A stretch of DNA of 64,000 nucleotides from Pseudomonas reactans (GTDB lineage Bacteria; Pseudomonadota; Gammaproteobacteria; Pseudomonadales; Pseudomonadaceae), in NCBI RefSeq assembly GCF_013385825.1, contig NZ_JACAPG010000008.1:248001-312000 (forward strand), written 5' to 3'. The notes below the pieces were generated by a model. The model searched no databases. It had not been told where the DNA came from and saw nothing but the letters and a program-made list of their open reading frames with translations. The position numbers and the translations under genes are program-made. Position 1 is the first letter of the stretch, and every line of letters begins with the position of its first letter. This document shows, piece after piece, positions 8,680-17,477 of this stretch.

Positions 8680-9783
8680 ATGACGTCGTTCAACTCCGGG
8701 GCCCAACCCCAGAACCGTGCGCCTCAATCCATCGGCTTTTTGCTGCTGGACAATTTCACGCTGATTTCCCTGGCCTCCGCAGTCGAACCCCTGCGCATGG
8801 CCAACCAGCTCTCCGGCCGCGAGCTGTATCGCTGGACGACCTTGAGCGTCGACGGAAACCAGGTGTGGGCCAGCGACGGTCTGCAAATCACCCCCGATGC
8901 TTCCATGCACAAAGCCCCAGCCCTGGACACCGTGATCGTGTGCGGCGGCGTGGGTATCCAGCGCACCGTTACCCGTGAACATGTGTCGTGGCTGCAAAGC
9001 CAGGCGCGTCAGTCCCGTCGCCTTGGCGCGGTGTGCACCGGCAGTTGGGCCTTGGCCTGCGCCGGTTTGCTCGATGGGTTTGATTGCAGCGTGCACTGGG
9101 AATGCCTGGCCTCGATGCAGGAAGCCTTCCCCCGCGTGGCCATGAGCACACGCCTGTTCACTCTCGACCGCAACCGTTTCACCAGCTCCGGCGGCACCGC
9201 GCCACTGGACATGATGCTGCACCTGATCAGCCGCGACCACGGCCGTGAACTGTCGGCCGCCATCTCCGAGATGTTTGTGTACGAACGCATCCGCAACGAA
9301 CAGGATCACCAGCGTGTGCCGCTCAAGCACATGCTCGGCACCAACCAGCCGAAGCTGCAGGAAATCGTCGCGCTGATGGAAGCCAACCTGGAAGAGCCGA
9401 TCGACCTGGACGAATTGGCGGTGTACGTCGCCGTGTCGCGTCGCCAGTTGGAGCGCCTGTTCCAGAAATACCTGCATTGTTCGCCGTCACGTTACTACCT
9501 CAAGCTGCGCCTGATCCGTGCACGGCAGTTGCTCAAGCAAACGCCGATGTCGATCATCGAAGTGGCGTCGGTGTGCGGGTTTGTCTCCACGCCGCACTTC
9601 TCCAAGTGCTACCGCGAATACTTCGGCATTCCGCCACGGGATGAGCGTGTGGGTTCCAACACCACCCAGCAAGTGGCGATGATGCCGATTCCGCAGGCGC
9701 TGGTGTTGTCACCGTTGTCGGGGCCGATGTCGGCGTTGAGTCAGGCGCGTAATGAGTCGACTTTCGCGAGCGTACGGCTCTAA
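8680..9783 (+). CDS. gbdR: AraC-family glycine betaine/dimethylglycine regulator GbdR
   Basis: This 367-aa protein has an N-terminal DJ-1/PfpI-like (class I glutamine amidotransferase-fold) sensor domain (IGFLLLDNFTLISLASAVEPL; elbow GAVCTGSWALACAGLLDG near residue 115) and a C-terminal AraC double helix-turn-helix (LDELAVYVAVSRRQLERLF; IIEVASVCGFVSTPHFSKCY). GAGGAG precedes the ATG. In P. aeruginosa GbdR activates gbc, dgc, sox, cbc and sdaB genes in response to glycine betaine or dimethylglycine. Those target operons are all present in this window. Confidence 0.95.
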   Translation: MTSFNSGAQPQNRAPQSIGFLLLDNFTLISLASAVEPLRMANQLSGRELYRWTTLSVDGNQVWASDGLQITPDASMHKAPALDTVIVCGGVGIQRTVTREHVSWLQSQARQSRRLGAVCTGSWALACAGLLDGFDCSVHWECLASMQEAFPRVAMSTRLFTLDRNRFTSSGGTAPLDMMLHLISRDHGRELSAAISEMFVYERIRNEQDHQRVPLKHMLGTNQPKLQEIVALMEANLEEPIDLDELAVYVAVSRRQLERLFQKYLHCSPSRYYLKLRLIRARQLLKQTPMSIIEVASVCGFVSTPHFSKCYREYFGIPPRDERVGSNTTQQVAMMPIPQALVLSPLSGPMSALSQARNESTFASVRL

Positions 9784-9795
9784 CACTGGGCTTTT

Positions 9796-9888
9796 GTGGC
9801 GAGGGAGCTTGCTCCCGCTGGGCTGCGAAGCGGCCCCAAAATCTTGGGAGCGCTTCGCACTCCAACGCGGGGCAAGCCCGCTCGCCAC
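9796..9888. repeat. REPIN, GTGGCGAG type
   Basis: GTGGCGAGGGAGCTTGCTCCCGC and the inverted GCGGGGCAAGCCCGCTCGCCAC flank about 48 bp. It is the only member of this second family in the window and lies between convergent gbdR and the 87-aa gene. Confidence 0.88.
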
Positions 9889-9898
9889 AGTGATCTAT

Positions 9899-10162
9899 TC
9901 AGGCGCCGGAGTTCTGTTTGAACTGCACCAACGCCGGCAACAACTGCTTATCGATCGCCTGCCGCACCGCCGGCAGAATCGTCGCACTGCCGGTGTACAT
10001 CTGCTCAACCATGCCCTTGAGCGCCTTGGCTCGCGCCGGGCTCAAACCACGCACCGCGCACTCGCAGGCCTGTTCGGCGGTGGCGCCGCTGGACACTTCA
10101 AAACCCAGTGAGCGAAGCTGGCCCAGCAGGTCATCCTGGTCAATCAAATCCGCGTGCATCAT
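9899..10162 (-). CDS. Small conserved protein downstream of gbdR, function unknown
   Basis: This 87-aa cytoplasmic protein (MMHADLIDQDDLLGQLRSLGFEV ...) has a Cys-containing middle (AEQACECAVRGLSPARAKALKG) and a helical tail. It has no signal peptide or membrane segment. AGGA lies about 9 nt before the start, and the second Met could also serve. P. aeruginosa has a small hypothetical gene in the same position after gbdR (PA5381 as I recall), which supports it being real. No function can be assigned. Confidence 0.75.
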   Translation of the reverse strand: MMHADLIDQDDLLGQLRSLGFEVSSGATAEQACECAVRGLSPARAKALKGMVEQMYTGSATILPAVRQAIDKQLLPALVQFKQNSGA

Positions 10163-10270
10163 GACGTTTATCCTGGTGAAGGGAACGGGGTTTGACCTTG
10201 ATTCTGGTAGCCGCCCGAGGGGTCGGCAAGGGCAGATTGCACGAATGCCTCAGATGGCTATGAGCAGGTC

Positions 10271-10411
10271 GTTTTCGGGCCATTTACCGAACGCATTAAT
10301 GGGCACACTGAACTCAAGCACTCAGCTTGAAGGTTTGGTCACCCTCAGGATGTAACGCTCACACAAGGCACTCTGCCCCGATCCAGTCACGGCTGGATCG
10401 GGGCTTTTTTT
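10271..10411 (+). ncRNA. Candidate small RNA ending at an orphan terminator
   Basis: A strong plus-strand terminator at 10375-10411 follows no plus-strand gene: the nearest one, gbdR, ends at 9783 beyond an antisense gene and a REPIN. A weak sigma-70-like pair, TTGCAC (10237-10242) and TATGAG (10259-10264) with 16-bp spacing, would start a transcript near 10271. The interval also folds a TCAAGC-ACTCA-GCTTGA hairpin (10314-10330). There is no convincing ORF. Both promoter and transcript are inferred. Confidence 0.35.
10375..10411 (+). terminator. Strong intrinsic terminator, orphan
   Basis: A perfect 12-bp stem (GCCCCGATCCAG / CTGGATCGGGGC) with a 6-nt loop is followed by seven Ts on the plus strand only. 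Confidence 0.9.
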
Positions 10412-10441
10412 ACCTGGGATTTGTGCTGATTACACGGACGC

Positions 10442-10508
10442 CATCGCCGGCAAGCCGGCTCCTACAGGGCAACGCATTCCAAATGTAGGAGCCGGCTTGC
10501 CGGCGATA
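10442..10508. repeat. REPIN, GTAGGAGCCGGC type, arms reversed
   Basis: CATCGCCGGCAAGCCGGCTCCTAC is followed after 19 bp by its inverted copy. It is immediately downstream of the gamma-butyrobetaine hydroxylase stop. Confidence 0.92.
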
Positions 10509-10521
10509 GCCGCGCCACGGT

Positions 10522-11682
10522 CTAGCGCTGCAACACCAGGATGCGCGAGAGCAATTCATCCCGGTCGATATAGCACCCCTGAAAATGCCGCGCCCCCGAA
10601 GTGGGATCAAAAGCATTACGTGCATGCAAGGTGCGGCGGTTGTCGAAGCACCACAGCTCCCCCGGATTCAAGCGCTTGACCACACGAAAGCGATCTTCCC
10701 GCGTCATGGCGATAAAACGTCGATACGCGCGATACAGCAGCGGCATCTGTGCAACGCTGGTCTCGAAAGGCCCACGCAAAAAATTGGCCATGCGAATCTC
10801 CGCCACATCCCCCAGCGCATCCAGTGCAATGATCGGTGCCAGGCGGCGATAGTCGCTGTGACGGTCCTTGTTGCGGAACTCCACGGGTATTTCACACAGT
10901 GCGCGAAACGCTTCGGGGTCTTCTGTGCGCAACGCATGGGCGATAGCAAACCCATCGACAAAAATGCTCTCGCCGCCGCTGGCATCGTTCACCAGGCAAT
11001 GCAGGAATTGCAGGCCCGGTTGCAGCTCCCGCGTGGGCAGATCGGTGTGCAAGGGCAGGTTGAAAGCGGTGTAGGCATTGCTGTCGGCATCGGCCTTGGA
11101 TTGCACATTGAACAGCACACCGAAGTTGCTCTCGCGGATGAAGGATATGCGCTTGGCGATCAGCGCCAGCGAGCCGGGCTCGATTGGGACGCCTCGGATT
11201 TGCGTCAGGCCGCCATCGCGCAGCGCCAGCAGCCATTGCAACAGCGTGTTCGGGTCCTCCATGACCGCCGAGTAGTCAAACACCGGCAGTTGGAAGTGAC
11301 GGTCCCACAGCTGCGAATGGGGCTTTGCCGCACGGCGTTCGGCACGGGATTCGTCGTCATAGGCATGAGCCCGCAGCCAGCCGGGATCGTACTGGCTGCG
11401 GTGATCGCCGCTCCATTCCACCCACAGATTGCCTTGATCAAGACGGGCCGACGCAGCCTTGAGATTGGCGTCCACGTCGACAATCTCCAGTACTTGTTCG
11501 CGGGTCACGCTGTACACGCATTCTGCACAGGGGCAGTTGTCCCGCAGCCATTGATGATGAAACGGGCTGACCCGCCCATCGGCCCAATGCACAAGGAGTT
11601 GATCTTCCAGCACCCGCACGTCCGCGATGTCGCAGATCTTCGGGTAGGTACGGAAATCGGCGACAGCGGCGGCGGTTTGCAT
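10522..11682 (-). CDS. Gamma-butyrobetaine dioxygenase (L-carnitine synthesis)
   Basis: This 386-aa enzyme has an N-terminal DUF971-type domain with a Cys cluster (RDNCPCAEC, about residues 47-55) typical for the zinc-binding part of gamma-butyrobetaine hydroxylases. A TauD-like 2-oxoglutarate/Fe(II) dioxygenase core follows. The facial triad is visible as HTD in LPLHTDLPTRE and the distal His in RRTLHARNAF; the Arg that holds 2-oxoglutarate should be near it. It hydroxylates gamma-butyrobetaine to L-carnitine. It is the last gene of the leftward carnitine operon, 9 bp after the thioesterase gene, with AAGGAG before its ATG. Confidence 0.9.
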   Translation of the reverse strand: MQTAAAVADFRTYPKICDIADVRVLEDQLLVHWADGRVSPFHHQWLRDNCPCAECVYSVTREQVLEIVDVDANLKAASARLDQGNLWVEWSGDHRSQYDPGWLRAHAYDDESRAERRAAKPHSQLWDRHFQLPVFDYSAVMEDPNTLLQWLLALRDGGLTQIRGVPIEPGSLALIAKRISFIRESNFGVLFNVQSKADADSNAYTAFNLPLHTDLPTRELQPGLQFLHCLVNDASGGESIFVDGFAIAHALRTEDPEAFRALCEIPVEFRNKDRHSDYRRLAPIIALDALGDVAEIRMANFLRGPFETSVAQMPLLYRAYRRFIAMTREDRFRVVKRLNPGELWCFDNRRTLHARNAFDPTSGARHFQGCYIDRDELLSRILVLQR

Positions 11683-11691
11683 GGTGGCTCC

Positions 11692-12171
11692 TTATGGTTT
11701 TTTAGGGGGCAGTCCAATCACTCGGCCAAGCAGGGCGGGGCGCGGCAAGTCAGCCTGTTCCGCACTGATAGCCGTAAGTTTTTCCAGCGTGGCCTCGGTG
11801 AACGGCGCCGAATTCGGGCCGGCCAGATCAACGTGCAGCAGCATCTGCTCGTTGCCCGCCAGCTCCTTTTCATCGCCCACTAAATGCAGGCTGTGATAGA
11901 GGTGCAGGCGCTTGGCATCAAAGGCGATCAGTTGGGTATGCACCTCCACGTCGGCACCGAGTTTCACTTCGTGCAGGTAATTGAGATGCAGCTCCAGGGT
12001 GAACAGCGAATGGCCGCTGGCTTCGCGGTTCTCACTGTCCAGGCCCAGGGTGTCCATCAGCGCGTCGGTGGCGTAGCTGAAGATCAGCAAGTAGAACGCG
12101 TCGCGCAGGTGGCCGTTGTAGTCCACCCAGTCGGGGTGGACCTGGGTGGTGTAGGTGGTGAGTGCGGGCAT
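11692..12171 (-). CDS. cdhB: Hotdog-fold thioesterase, likely betainyl-CoA thioesterase
   Basis: This 159-aa protein of the 4-hydroxybenzoyl-CoA-thioesterase type has the motif VDYNGHLRDAFYLLIFSYATD, where the usual Asp is shifted as in betainyl-CoA thioesterases. It should release glycine betaine from betainyl-CoA, the product of the BKACE enzyme two genes upstream. The gene lies between cdhA and the dioxygenase gene in one leftward operon. The symbol follows the P. aeruginosa cdhABC set by synteny. Confidence 0.85.
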   Translation of the reverse strand: MPALTTYTTQVHPDWVDYNGHLRDAFYLLIFSYATDALMDTLGLDSENREASGHSLFTLELHLNYLHEVKLGADVEVHTQLIAFDAKRLHLYHSLHLVGDEKELAGNEQMLLHVDLAGPNSAPFTEATLEKLTAISAEQADLPRPALLGRVIGLPPKKP

Positions 12172-12184
12172 GTCAGGAGTTCCG

Positions 12185-13150
12185 TTATTCGGCGAAAGTC
12201 ATGCCGTGCTTGGCTTTGGTGGTTTTCACCGCCTCCAGCACCGCCAGCAGGCAATCATCACGATAGCGCTCCAGCGCCGAAATGCTGTGTTTGCCCAGTT
12301 GATCGCTGGTGCCGTCGACTACATCGTCGATCAGCTTGTCGGTCAGCTCCGGCGCCGGCAGGTAGGTCCACGGCAATTGCAGCGCCGGGCCGAACTGCGC
12401 CATGAAGTGGCGCATGCCGGCGTCGCCGCCTGCCAGGGTGTAGGTCAGGAACGTGCCCATGAACGACCAGCGCAAGCCCGCGCCAAAGCGGATCGCGTCG
12501 TCGATTTCGCCGGTGGTGGCCACGCCGTCATTGACCAGATGCAGGGCTTCACGCCACAGCGCTTCGAGGAGACGGTCAGCGATAAAGCCTGGGACCTCCT
12601 TGCGCACATGCAGGGGGCGCATGCCGAGGGATTCGTACACCTTGATCGCGGCCTGGATTGCCTCTGGCGCGGTGTTCTTGCCGCCGACCACTTCCACCAG
12701 CGGCAGCAGGTAAACCGGGTTGAACGGGTGGCCGACCACGCACCGCTCAGGGTGGGTCGAGCCCTCGTAGAACTCGCTCGGCAACAGGCCGGACGTGCTC
12801 GACCCAATCAACGCATTCGGTTTGGCCGCAGCGCTGATCTTGCTGTGCAGGTCGAGTTTCAGCTCCAGGCGTTCCGGGGCGCTTTCCTGGATGAAGTCGG
12901 CGTCTTTCACACACTCTTCAATGGTGGCGACAAAGCGCAGGCGATCCTGGGACGCGCCCGGCGCCAGGCCTTGTTTTTCCAGAGCGCCCCAGGCGTTGGC
13001 GACGCGTTTGCGCAGTGCGGCTTCGGCACCGGGCGCCGGGTCCCAAGCGATTACATCCAGGCCATGGGCCAGGGCGCGGGACACCCAGCCGCTGCCGATG
13101 ACACCGCTGCCCAAGGCGGCGAAGGTTTTGATTTCGGTGATAAAGCTCAT
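12185..13150 (-). CDS. cdhA: L-carnitine 3-dehydrogenase
   Basis: This 321-aa member of the 3-hydroxyacyl-CoA dehydrogenase family has an N-terminal Rossmann motif ([19 protein letters not shown]) and a C-terminal helical domain ([28 protein letters not shown]). This architecture matches NAD-dependent carnitine dehydrogenases, which oxidise L-carnitine to 3-dehydrocarnitine. AGGA precedes the ATG. It sits between the genes for the next two steps, the cleavage enzyme and the thioesterase, which settles the substrate better than the fold alone. Confidence 0.93.
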   Translation of the reverse strand: MSFITEIKTFAALGSGVIGSGWVSRALAHGLDVIAWDPAPGAEAALRKRVANAWGALEKQGLAPGASQDRLRFVATIEECVKDADFIQESAPERLELKLDLHSKISAAAKPNALIGSSTSGLLPSEFYEGSTHPERCVVGHPFNPVYLLPLVEVVGGKNTAPEAIQAAIKVYESLGMRPLHVRKEVPGFIADRLLEALWREALHLVNDGVATTGEIDDAIRFGAGLRWSFMGTFLTYTLAGGDAGMRHFMAQFGPALQLPWTYLPAPELTDKLIDDVVDGTSDQLGKHSISALERYRDDCLLAVLEAVKTTKAKHGMTFAE

Positions 13151-13180
13151 GGCAAATTCCTAAAATAGTGGTGGCTGCAA

Positions 13181-14068
13181 TCAACCGCGCTTGGTCAAAC
13201 CCATCTTGATTCGGCCCTCGGCCGGGGTCATGACCCGTGCACCCAGACGGCTGAGGATTTCACTGGCGCGCTCCACCAACTGGCCGTTGGTGGCGAGCAC
13301 GCCTTTGTCCAGCCACAGGTTGTCTTCCAGGCCGACCCGCACGTTGCCGCCCAGCAGCACCGCTTGCGCCGCCATCGGCATTTGCATACGGCCGATACCA
13401 AAGCCCGCCCACACCGCGTCGGCCGGCAGGTTGTCGACCATGGCTTTCATGGTGGTGGTGTCTGCCGGTGCGCCCCATGGGATGCCCAGGCACAGTTGGA
13501 ACAACGGGTTGTCGAGCAGGCCTTCCTTGATCATCTGCTTGGCGAACCATAGGTGGCCGGTGTCGAAGATTTCCAGCTCGGCCTTCACGCCCAGTTCCTG
13601 GATGCGCTTGGCGCCAGCCCGCAGTTGCGCCGGGGTAGACACGTAAATGGTGTCGCCATCGCCAAAGTTGAGGGTGCCGCAGTCCAGGGTGCAGATTTCC
13701 GGCAGCAACGCTTCGACGTGAGCCAGGCGGGTCAACGGGCCGACCAGGTCGGTGTTGGGGCCGAACTCCATCGGGTTCTCGCCGCCGCCGATCTCCAGGT
13801 CGCCGCCCATGCCGGCAGTGAGGTTGACGATGATGTCGATGTCAGCCTCGCGGATGCGCTCCATCACTTCGCGGTACAGGGCGACGTCGCGGCTGAACTT
13901 GCCGGTTTCAGGGTCGCGCACATGGCAGTGCACAACGGTGGCGCCGGCCTTGGCAGCTTCCACGGCGGCGGCGGCGATTTGTTTGGGGGTGACCGGCACG
14001 TGTGGGCTGCGGCTGGTCGTGTCGCCAGCACCGGTGAGTGCGCAGGTGATGATGACGTCGTGGTTCAT
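13181..14068 (-). CDS. cdhC: BKACE enzyme cleaving 3-dehydrocarnitine
   Basis: This 295-aa DUF849/BKACE protein starts [17 protein letters not shown] and carries the metal-binding His pair in [12 protein letters not shown] and a downstream [11 protein letters not shown] segment. BKACE enzymes exchange a beta-keto acid with acetyl-CoA; the carnitine member turns 3-dehydrocarnitine and acetyl-CoA into acetoacetate and betainyl-CoA. It lies directly upstream of cdhA. AAGGA precedes the start. The symbol is from the P. aeruginosa cdhABC cluster. Confidence 0.9.
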   Translation of the reverse strand: MNHDVIITCALTGAGDTTSRSPHVPVTPKQIAAAAVEAAKAGATVVHCHVRDPETGKFSRDVALYREVMERIREADIDIIVNLTAGMGGDLEIGGGENPMEFGPNTDLVGPLTRLAHVEALLPEICTLDCGTLNFGDGDTIYVSTPAQLRAGAKRIQELGVKAELEIFDTGHLWFAKQMIKEGLLDNPLFQLCLGIPWGAPADTTTMKAMVDNLPADAVWAGFGIGRMQMPMAAQAVLLGGNVRVGLEDNLWLDKGVLATNGQLVERASEILSRLGARVMTPAEGRIKMGLTKRG

Positions 14069-14141
14069 TAGGCGGTTCCTTACAGGCGTGGTGGTGCCGT
14101 TCGCAGCCCGGTTGAGCTGCGAAACGGTGGTTCAGAAAAGG

Positions 14142-15086
14142 TTATTTGCTGGTCAGTTGCAGGTTGGCCGCGGCCGGCTTGCCGTCGAAGGTAGTCACCC
14201 CTTCCAGCCAGCGCGCCTGGTCTTGCGGGTGATCCTTGAGCCACTGCTTGGCGGACTCGATGGCGTCCTTGTGATCCAGCAACGGCTGCATCATCCGGCT
14301 CTCGTCGGCGGCGGTGAAGGTGAGGTTGGTCAGCAGTTTGTGCACGTTCGGGCACTGCTCGGCGTAGTTCGGCGCGGTGACGCTCCACACGGTGGCCATG
14401 CCTTCGTTCGGGCCCAGGGCGTCGTCGCTGCCGGTGAGGTAGGTCATGGCGACGTTGACGTTCATCGGGTGCGGTGCCCAGCCGAAGAACACCACGGCTT
14501 CCTTGCGGCGCACCGCGCGGTCGACGGCGGCGAGCATGCCGGCTTCACTGGACTCGACCAGCTGGAACTTGCCCAGGCCGAACTGGTTCTTGGCGATCAT
14601 TGCCTTGATCTGGGTGTTGGCGCCCGAGCCTGGCTCGATGCCGTAGATCTTGCCGCCCAGCTCTTTTTCGAACTTGGCGATGTCGGCGAAGGTTTTCAGG
14701 CCCTTGTCCGCCAGGTAAGTCGGCACGGCGAGGGTGGCGCGCGCGTCTTCCAGGCTGGGCTTATCGAGGACCTTGACTTGCTTGGCGTCGACGAAGGGCG
14801 TGATGGTCTGGGTCATCAGCGGGTTCCAGTAGCCCAGGAACAAGTCCAGACGCTGGTCGCGGATGCCGGCGAAGATGATTTGCTGGGAGGCGCTGGTCTG
14901 TTTGGTCTTGTAGCCGAGGCCGTCGAGCAACACTTGAGTCATGGCGCTGGTGGCGATTACGTCGGTCCAGTTCACCACGCCCATGCGCACGTTCTGGCAA
15001 GATGCCGCGTCGGCAGCCAGTACGTTCGTGCTCAAGATGGCGCTGGCGCTGAGTGCAAGCACACAGCGGCTGATCAGTCGGTTCAT
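14142..15086 (-). CDS. caiX: Periplasmic L-carnitine-binding protein
   Basis: This 314-aa protein has a signal peptide (MNRLISRCVLALSASAILSTNVLAADA, cleavage near LAA). Its mature part (VNWTDVIATSAMTQVLLDGLGY, EPGSGANTQ, WAPHPMNVNV) is clearly paralogous to CbcX. In P. aeruginosa CaiX is the carnitine-specific binding protein that docks onto CbcWV, so no permease is needed nearby. It leads the carnitine operon and is divergent from cdhR. A GTCG-N17-GTCG repeat lies about 100 bp upstream. Confidence 0.92.
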   Translation of the reverse strand: MNRLISRCVLALSASAILSTNVLAADAASCQNVRMGVVNWTDVIATSAMTQVLLDGLGYKTKQTSASQQIIFAGIRDQRLDLFLGYWNPLMTQTITPFVDAKQVKVLDKPSLEDARATLAVPTYLADKGLKTFADIAKFEKELGGKIYGIEPGSGANTQIKAMIAKNQFGLGKFQLVESSEAGMLAAVDRAVRRKEAVVFFGWAPHPMNVNVAMTYLTGSDDALGPNEGMATVWSVTAPNYAEQCPNVHKLLTNLTFTAADESRMMQPLLDHKDAIESAKQWLKDHPQDQARWLEGVTTFDGKPAAANLQLTSK

Positions 15087-15183
15087 GGTGGATCCCTCGG
15101 CAGGTCGTTATTGTGGGGTCCGGTGTCTTTGTGCACCGTGGAGCCAAGTTACGTAGCTTTGGGGGCGACAAAACGCACGGCGG

Positions 15184-15208
15184 CGACCAGCTCTTGCACT
15201 GCAGCGAC
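15184..15208 (-). promoter_or_regulatory. GTCG-N17-GTCG repeat upstream of caiX
   Basis: On the caiX strand, GTCG (15208-15205) and GTCG (15187-15184) are 21 bp apart. A further GTCG lies at 15169-15166, 18 bp on. It is a candidate site for CdhR and/or GbdR. Confidence 0.45.
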
Positions 15209-15279
15209 CTGCCCCCTTGAATCCACCCGAGAACGGGAGTATCACAGTGCCACGCTGCCCGTCCGACGAGAGCGCCACC

Positions 15280-16224
15280 ATGTCCCAGGATTTCTACTTT
15301 CTGCTGATGCCGGGCTTCTCGGCCATCGGCTTTATCTCCGCGCTGGAACCGCTGCGGGTGGCCAATCGCTTTCGTGGCGAGCTGTACCGCTGGCATGTGT
15401 TGAGTGCCGATGGCGGCGCGGTGCTGGCGAGCAATGGCATGTCGGTCAACGCCGACGCCGCGTTGGAACCGCTGAAGAAAGGCGCGACCTTGCTGGTGGT
15501 CGCAGGCTTCGAACCGCTGCAATTTGCTACCCCCGCGCTGGAACACTGGCTGCGCCGCCTCGACCACGACGGCGTGACCCTCGGCGCCATCGACACCGGC
15601 GCCTGCGTCCTCGCCGAAGCGGGCCTGCTCGACGGCCACCGCCTGACCTTGCACTGGGAAGCCATCGACGCCTTCAAGGAGTCTTATCCACAGCTCACCG
15701 TGACCCAGGAACTGTTCGAGATCGACCGTCGTCGCATCACCTGCGCTGGCGGCACAGCCTCCATCGACCTGATGCTCGACCTGATCGCCCAGGCCCACGG
15801 CCCCGAACTGGCGATCCAGGTCTCCGAACAATTCGTGCTCGGCCGCATCCGCCCACGCAAAGACCACCAGCGCATGCAGATCGCCACACGCTACGGCATC
15901 AACAACAAGAAGCTGGTGCAAGTGATCGGCGAGATGGAGCAGCACACTGAGCCGCCCCTGAGCACATTGGCCCTGGCTGAGGCGATCAAAGTGACACGTC
16001 GCCAACTGGAGCGCCTGTTCCGTCTACACCTGAACGACACCCCCAGTAACTTCTACCTCGGCCTGCGCCTGGAAAAAGCCCGGCAGCTCTTACGTCAAAG
16101 CGACATGAGTGTGTTGGAAGTGAGTATTGCCTGCGGGTTTGAGTCGCCGTCGTATTTCACCCGCAGTTATCGGGCACGGTTTGCCAAGTGTCCACGGGAG
16201 GATAGGCGACGAGAGGTTGTTTGA
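15280..16224 (+). CDS. cdhR: AraC-family carnitine-responsive regulator CdhR
   Basis: With the start MSQDFYFLLMPGFSAIGF the protein is 314 aa; an upstream in-frame start at 15217 would add 21 residues unlike the family. It has the same layout as GbdR: an amidotransferase-fold sensor (LGAIDTGACVLAEAGLLDG) and a C-terminal AraC double helix-turn-helix (LAEAIKVTRRQLERLFRLH; VLEVSIACGFESPSYFTRSY). CdhR activates carnitine genes in response to carnitine. It is divergent from caiX. Confidence 0.93.
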   Translation: MSQDFYFLLMPGFSAIGFISALEPLRVANRFRGELYRWHVLSADGGAVLASNGMSVNADAALEPLKKGATLLVVAGFEPLQFATPALEHWLRRLDHDGVTLGAIDTGACVLAEAGLLDGHRLTLHWEAIDAFKESYPQLTVTQELFEIDRRRITCAGGTASIDLMLDLIAQAHGPELAIQVSEQFVLGRIRPRKDHQRMQIATRYGINNKKLVQVIGEMEQHTEPPLSTLALAEAIKVTRRQLERLFRLHLNDTPSNFYLGLRLEKARQLLRQSDMSVLEVSIACGFESPSYFTRSYRARFAKCPREDRRREVV

Positions 16225-16229
16225 CGGCC

Positions 16230-16288
16230 AATTATAGTCAATTATACTCGCGACTATAATTTATAGTCATTTCTATAATTGAGTATAA
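16230..16288. promoter_or_regulatory. Cluster of TTATAGTC/TTATACTC operators before the ATPase gene
   Basis: A perfect 10-bp inverted repeat AATTATAGTC (16230-16239) / GACTATAATT (16252-16261) surrounds a TTATACTC (16242-16249). Another TTATAGTC (16261-16268) and a GAGTATAA (16281-16288) follow, so five related half-sites fill 59 bp immediately before the ATG at 16293. The stretch is AT-rich and also offers TATAAT-like -10 boxes, so a bound protein would block transcription. The binding protein is unknown. Confidence 0.65.
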
Positions 16289-16292
16289 AACC

Positions 16293-17477
16293 ATGTCCAA
16301 GCACAGCGGCTTTGTATTCCGCCGTCCCACGCTGGCAACCAGTATTGCCGATGGTCTGGTGGGGGCCGGTATCCAGGATTTCACCTCTGGCCTGTTTCTC
16401 GCGGCGCCGCGTCGCACGGGCAAAAGTACTTTTTTGCGCGAAGACCTGATCCCGGAGTGTCAGCTTCGCGGGTGGCTGGCGGTGTACGTCGATCTGTGGG
16501 CTGACAAAGAAAAAGACCCCGCGGAGTTGATTGCCAGCGCCATCGCCGCAGCGCTGGTTCCCTATGAAAAGGGCATTCGCAAGCTCGCCAAGAACCTTGG
16601 GATCGAGAAACTGAGCTTTCTGCGCACGCTGTCCTGGGATTTCAGCAAGCCTCAATTGCCCGTCGGCGCGACGTTGACCCAGGCCTTGGAGTTGCTCCAC
16701 CACGCGGCGGAAAAACCCGTGGTCTTGGTGATTGACGAAGCGCAGCACGCCTTGACCAGCGATTCAGGCATCAATGCGATGTTTGCGCTGAAGGCCGCCC
16801 GGGATCAGCTCAACCAGGGGCGTGACGAGGACGGCAGCGGTTTGCATCTGGTGTTCACCGGCTCCAATCGCGACAAGCTGGCCCATTTGGTTCTGGGCAA
16901 AAGCCAGCCATTCTTCGGCTCCAGCATCACGCCGTTTCCGCTGCTGGGTAAGGCGTTCACACAAGCCTATACCGCGCACCTCAACGCGCATCTGGCCAAG
17001 ACCAACCAATTCAATGCGGCCGATATTGATGAGGCTTTTGAATTGGTGGGGCGTCGCCCCGAGATGTTGCGCACGATCATTGGTGAAGTGGCGCTGGAGC
17101 TGGGCGAGGCGAGCAATTTGGGCCAACTGCTGCACAGCCGAGCCGAATTGTTGCGCGCAGGTGTGTGGACCGAATTCGAAAGCGCTTGGAACACGCTCAC
17201 CATTCCCCAGCGTGCCGTGCTGGAAGTGATGGTGGAGCGCTCGCGAACGAACGAACCCTTCGCGCCGTTCACCGACAACACCCTCACGGCGGTCAGCAAA
17301 GCGTTGGAAGAGATGGGCAGCGATGTGGTGCCAGGTACCCAGACGATTCAGGCCTGCATCGATGCCCTGCGTGACAAGGAAATGGTGTGGAAGTCGAGCC
17401 GGGGAGGGTATGCCCTGGAGGACAAGACCTTTGGTGACTGGTTGCGGCAAAAACGCAAAAACGCCACAACACTGTAG
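16293..17477 (+). CDS. Orphan AAA-type ATPase
   Basis: This 394-aa cytoplasmic ATPase has Walker A APRRTGKST (residues 38-46), Walker B VVLVIDEA followed by QH (143-152) and a sensor-like LHLVFTGSNRDKL near 185. The C-terminal part looks winged-helix-like (IPQRAVLEVMVERS ... ALRDKEMVWKSSRGGYALED). This is the plan of ORC/STAND-like bacterial ATPases, some of which act in defence or mobile elements. No partner gene is adjacent. The start has no good Shine-Dalgarno sequence and lies 5 nt after the operator cluster. The function is not known to me. Confidence 0.85.
   Translation: MSKHSGFVFRRPTLATSIADGLVGAGIQDFTSGLFLAAPRRTGKSTFLREDLIPECQLRGWLAVYVDLWADKEKDPAELIASAIAAALVPYEKGIRKLAKNLGIEKLSFLRTLSWDFSKPQLPVGATLTQALELLHHAAEKPVVLVIDEAQHALTSDSGINAMFALKAARDQLNQGRDEDGSGLHLVFTGSNRDKLAHLVLGKSQPFFGSSITPFPLLGKAFTQAYTAHLNAHLAKTNQFNAADIDEAFELVGRRPEMLRTIIGEVALELGEASNLGQLLHSRAELLRAGVWTEFESAWNTLTIPQRAVLEVMVERSRTNEPFAPFTDNTLTAVSKALEEMGSDVVPGTQTIQACIDALRDKEMVWKSSRGGYALEDKTFGDWLRQKRKNATTL

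Noticed and set aside
10221..10245. Sigma-54 promoter-like GGCA ... TTGC before the candidate small RNA
   Set aside because: The GG-to-GC distance is 14 rather than 12, so it does not fit the required -24/-12 spacing.
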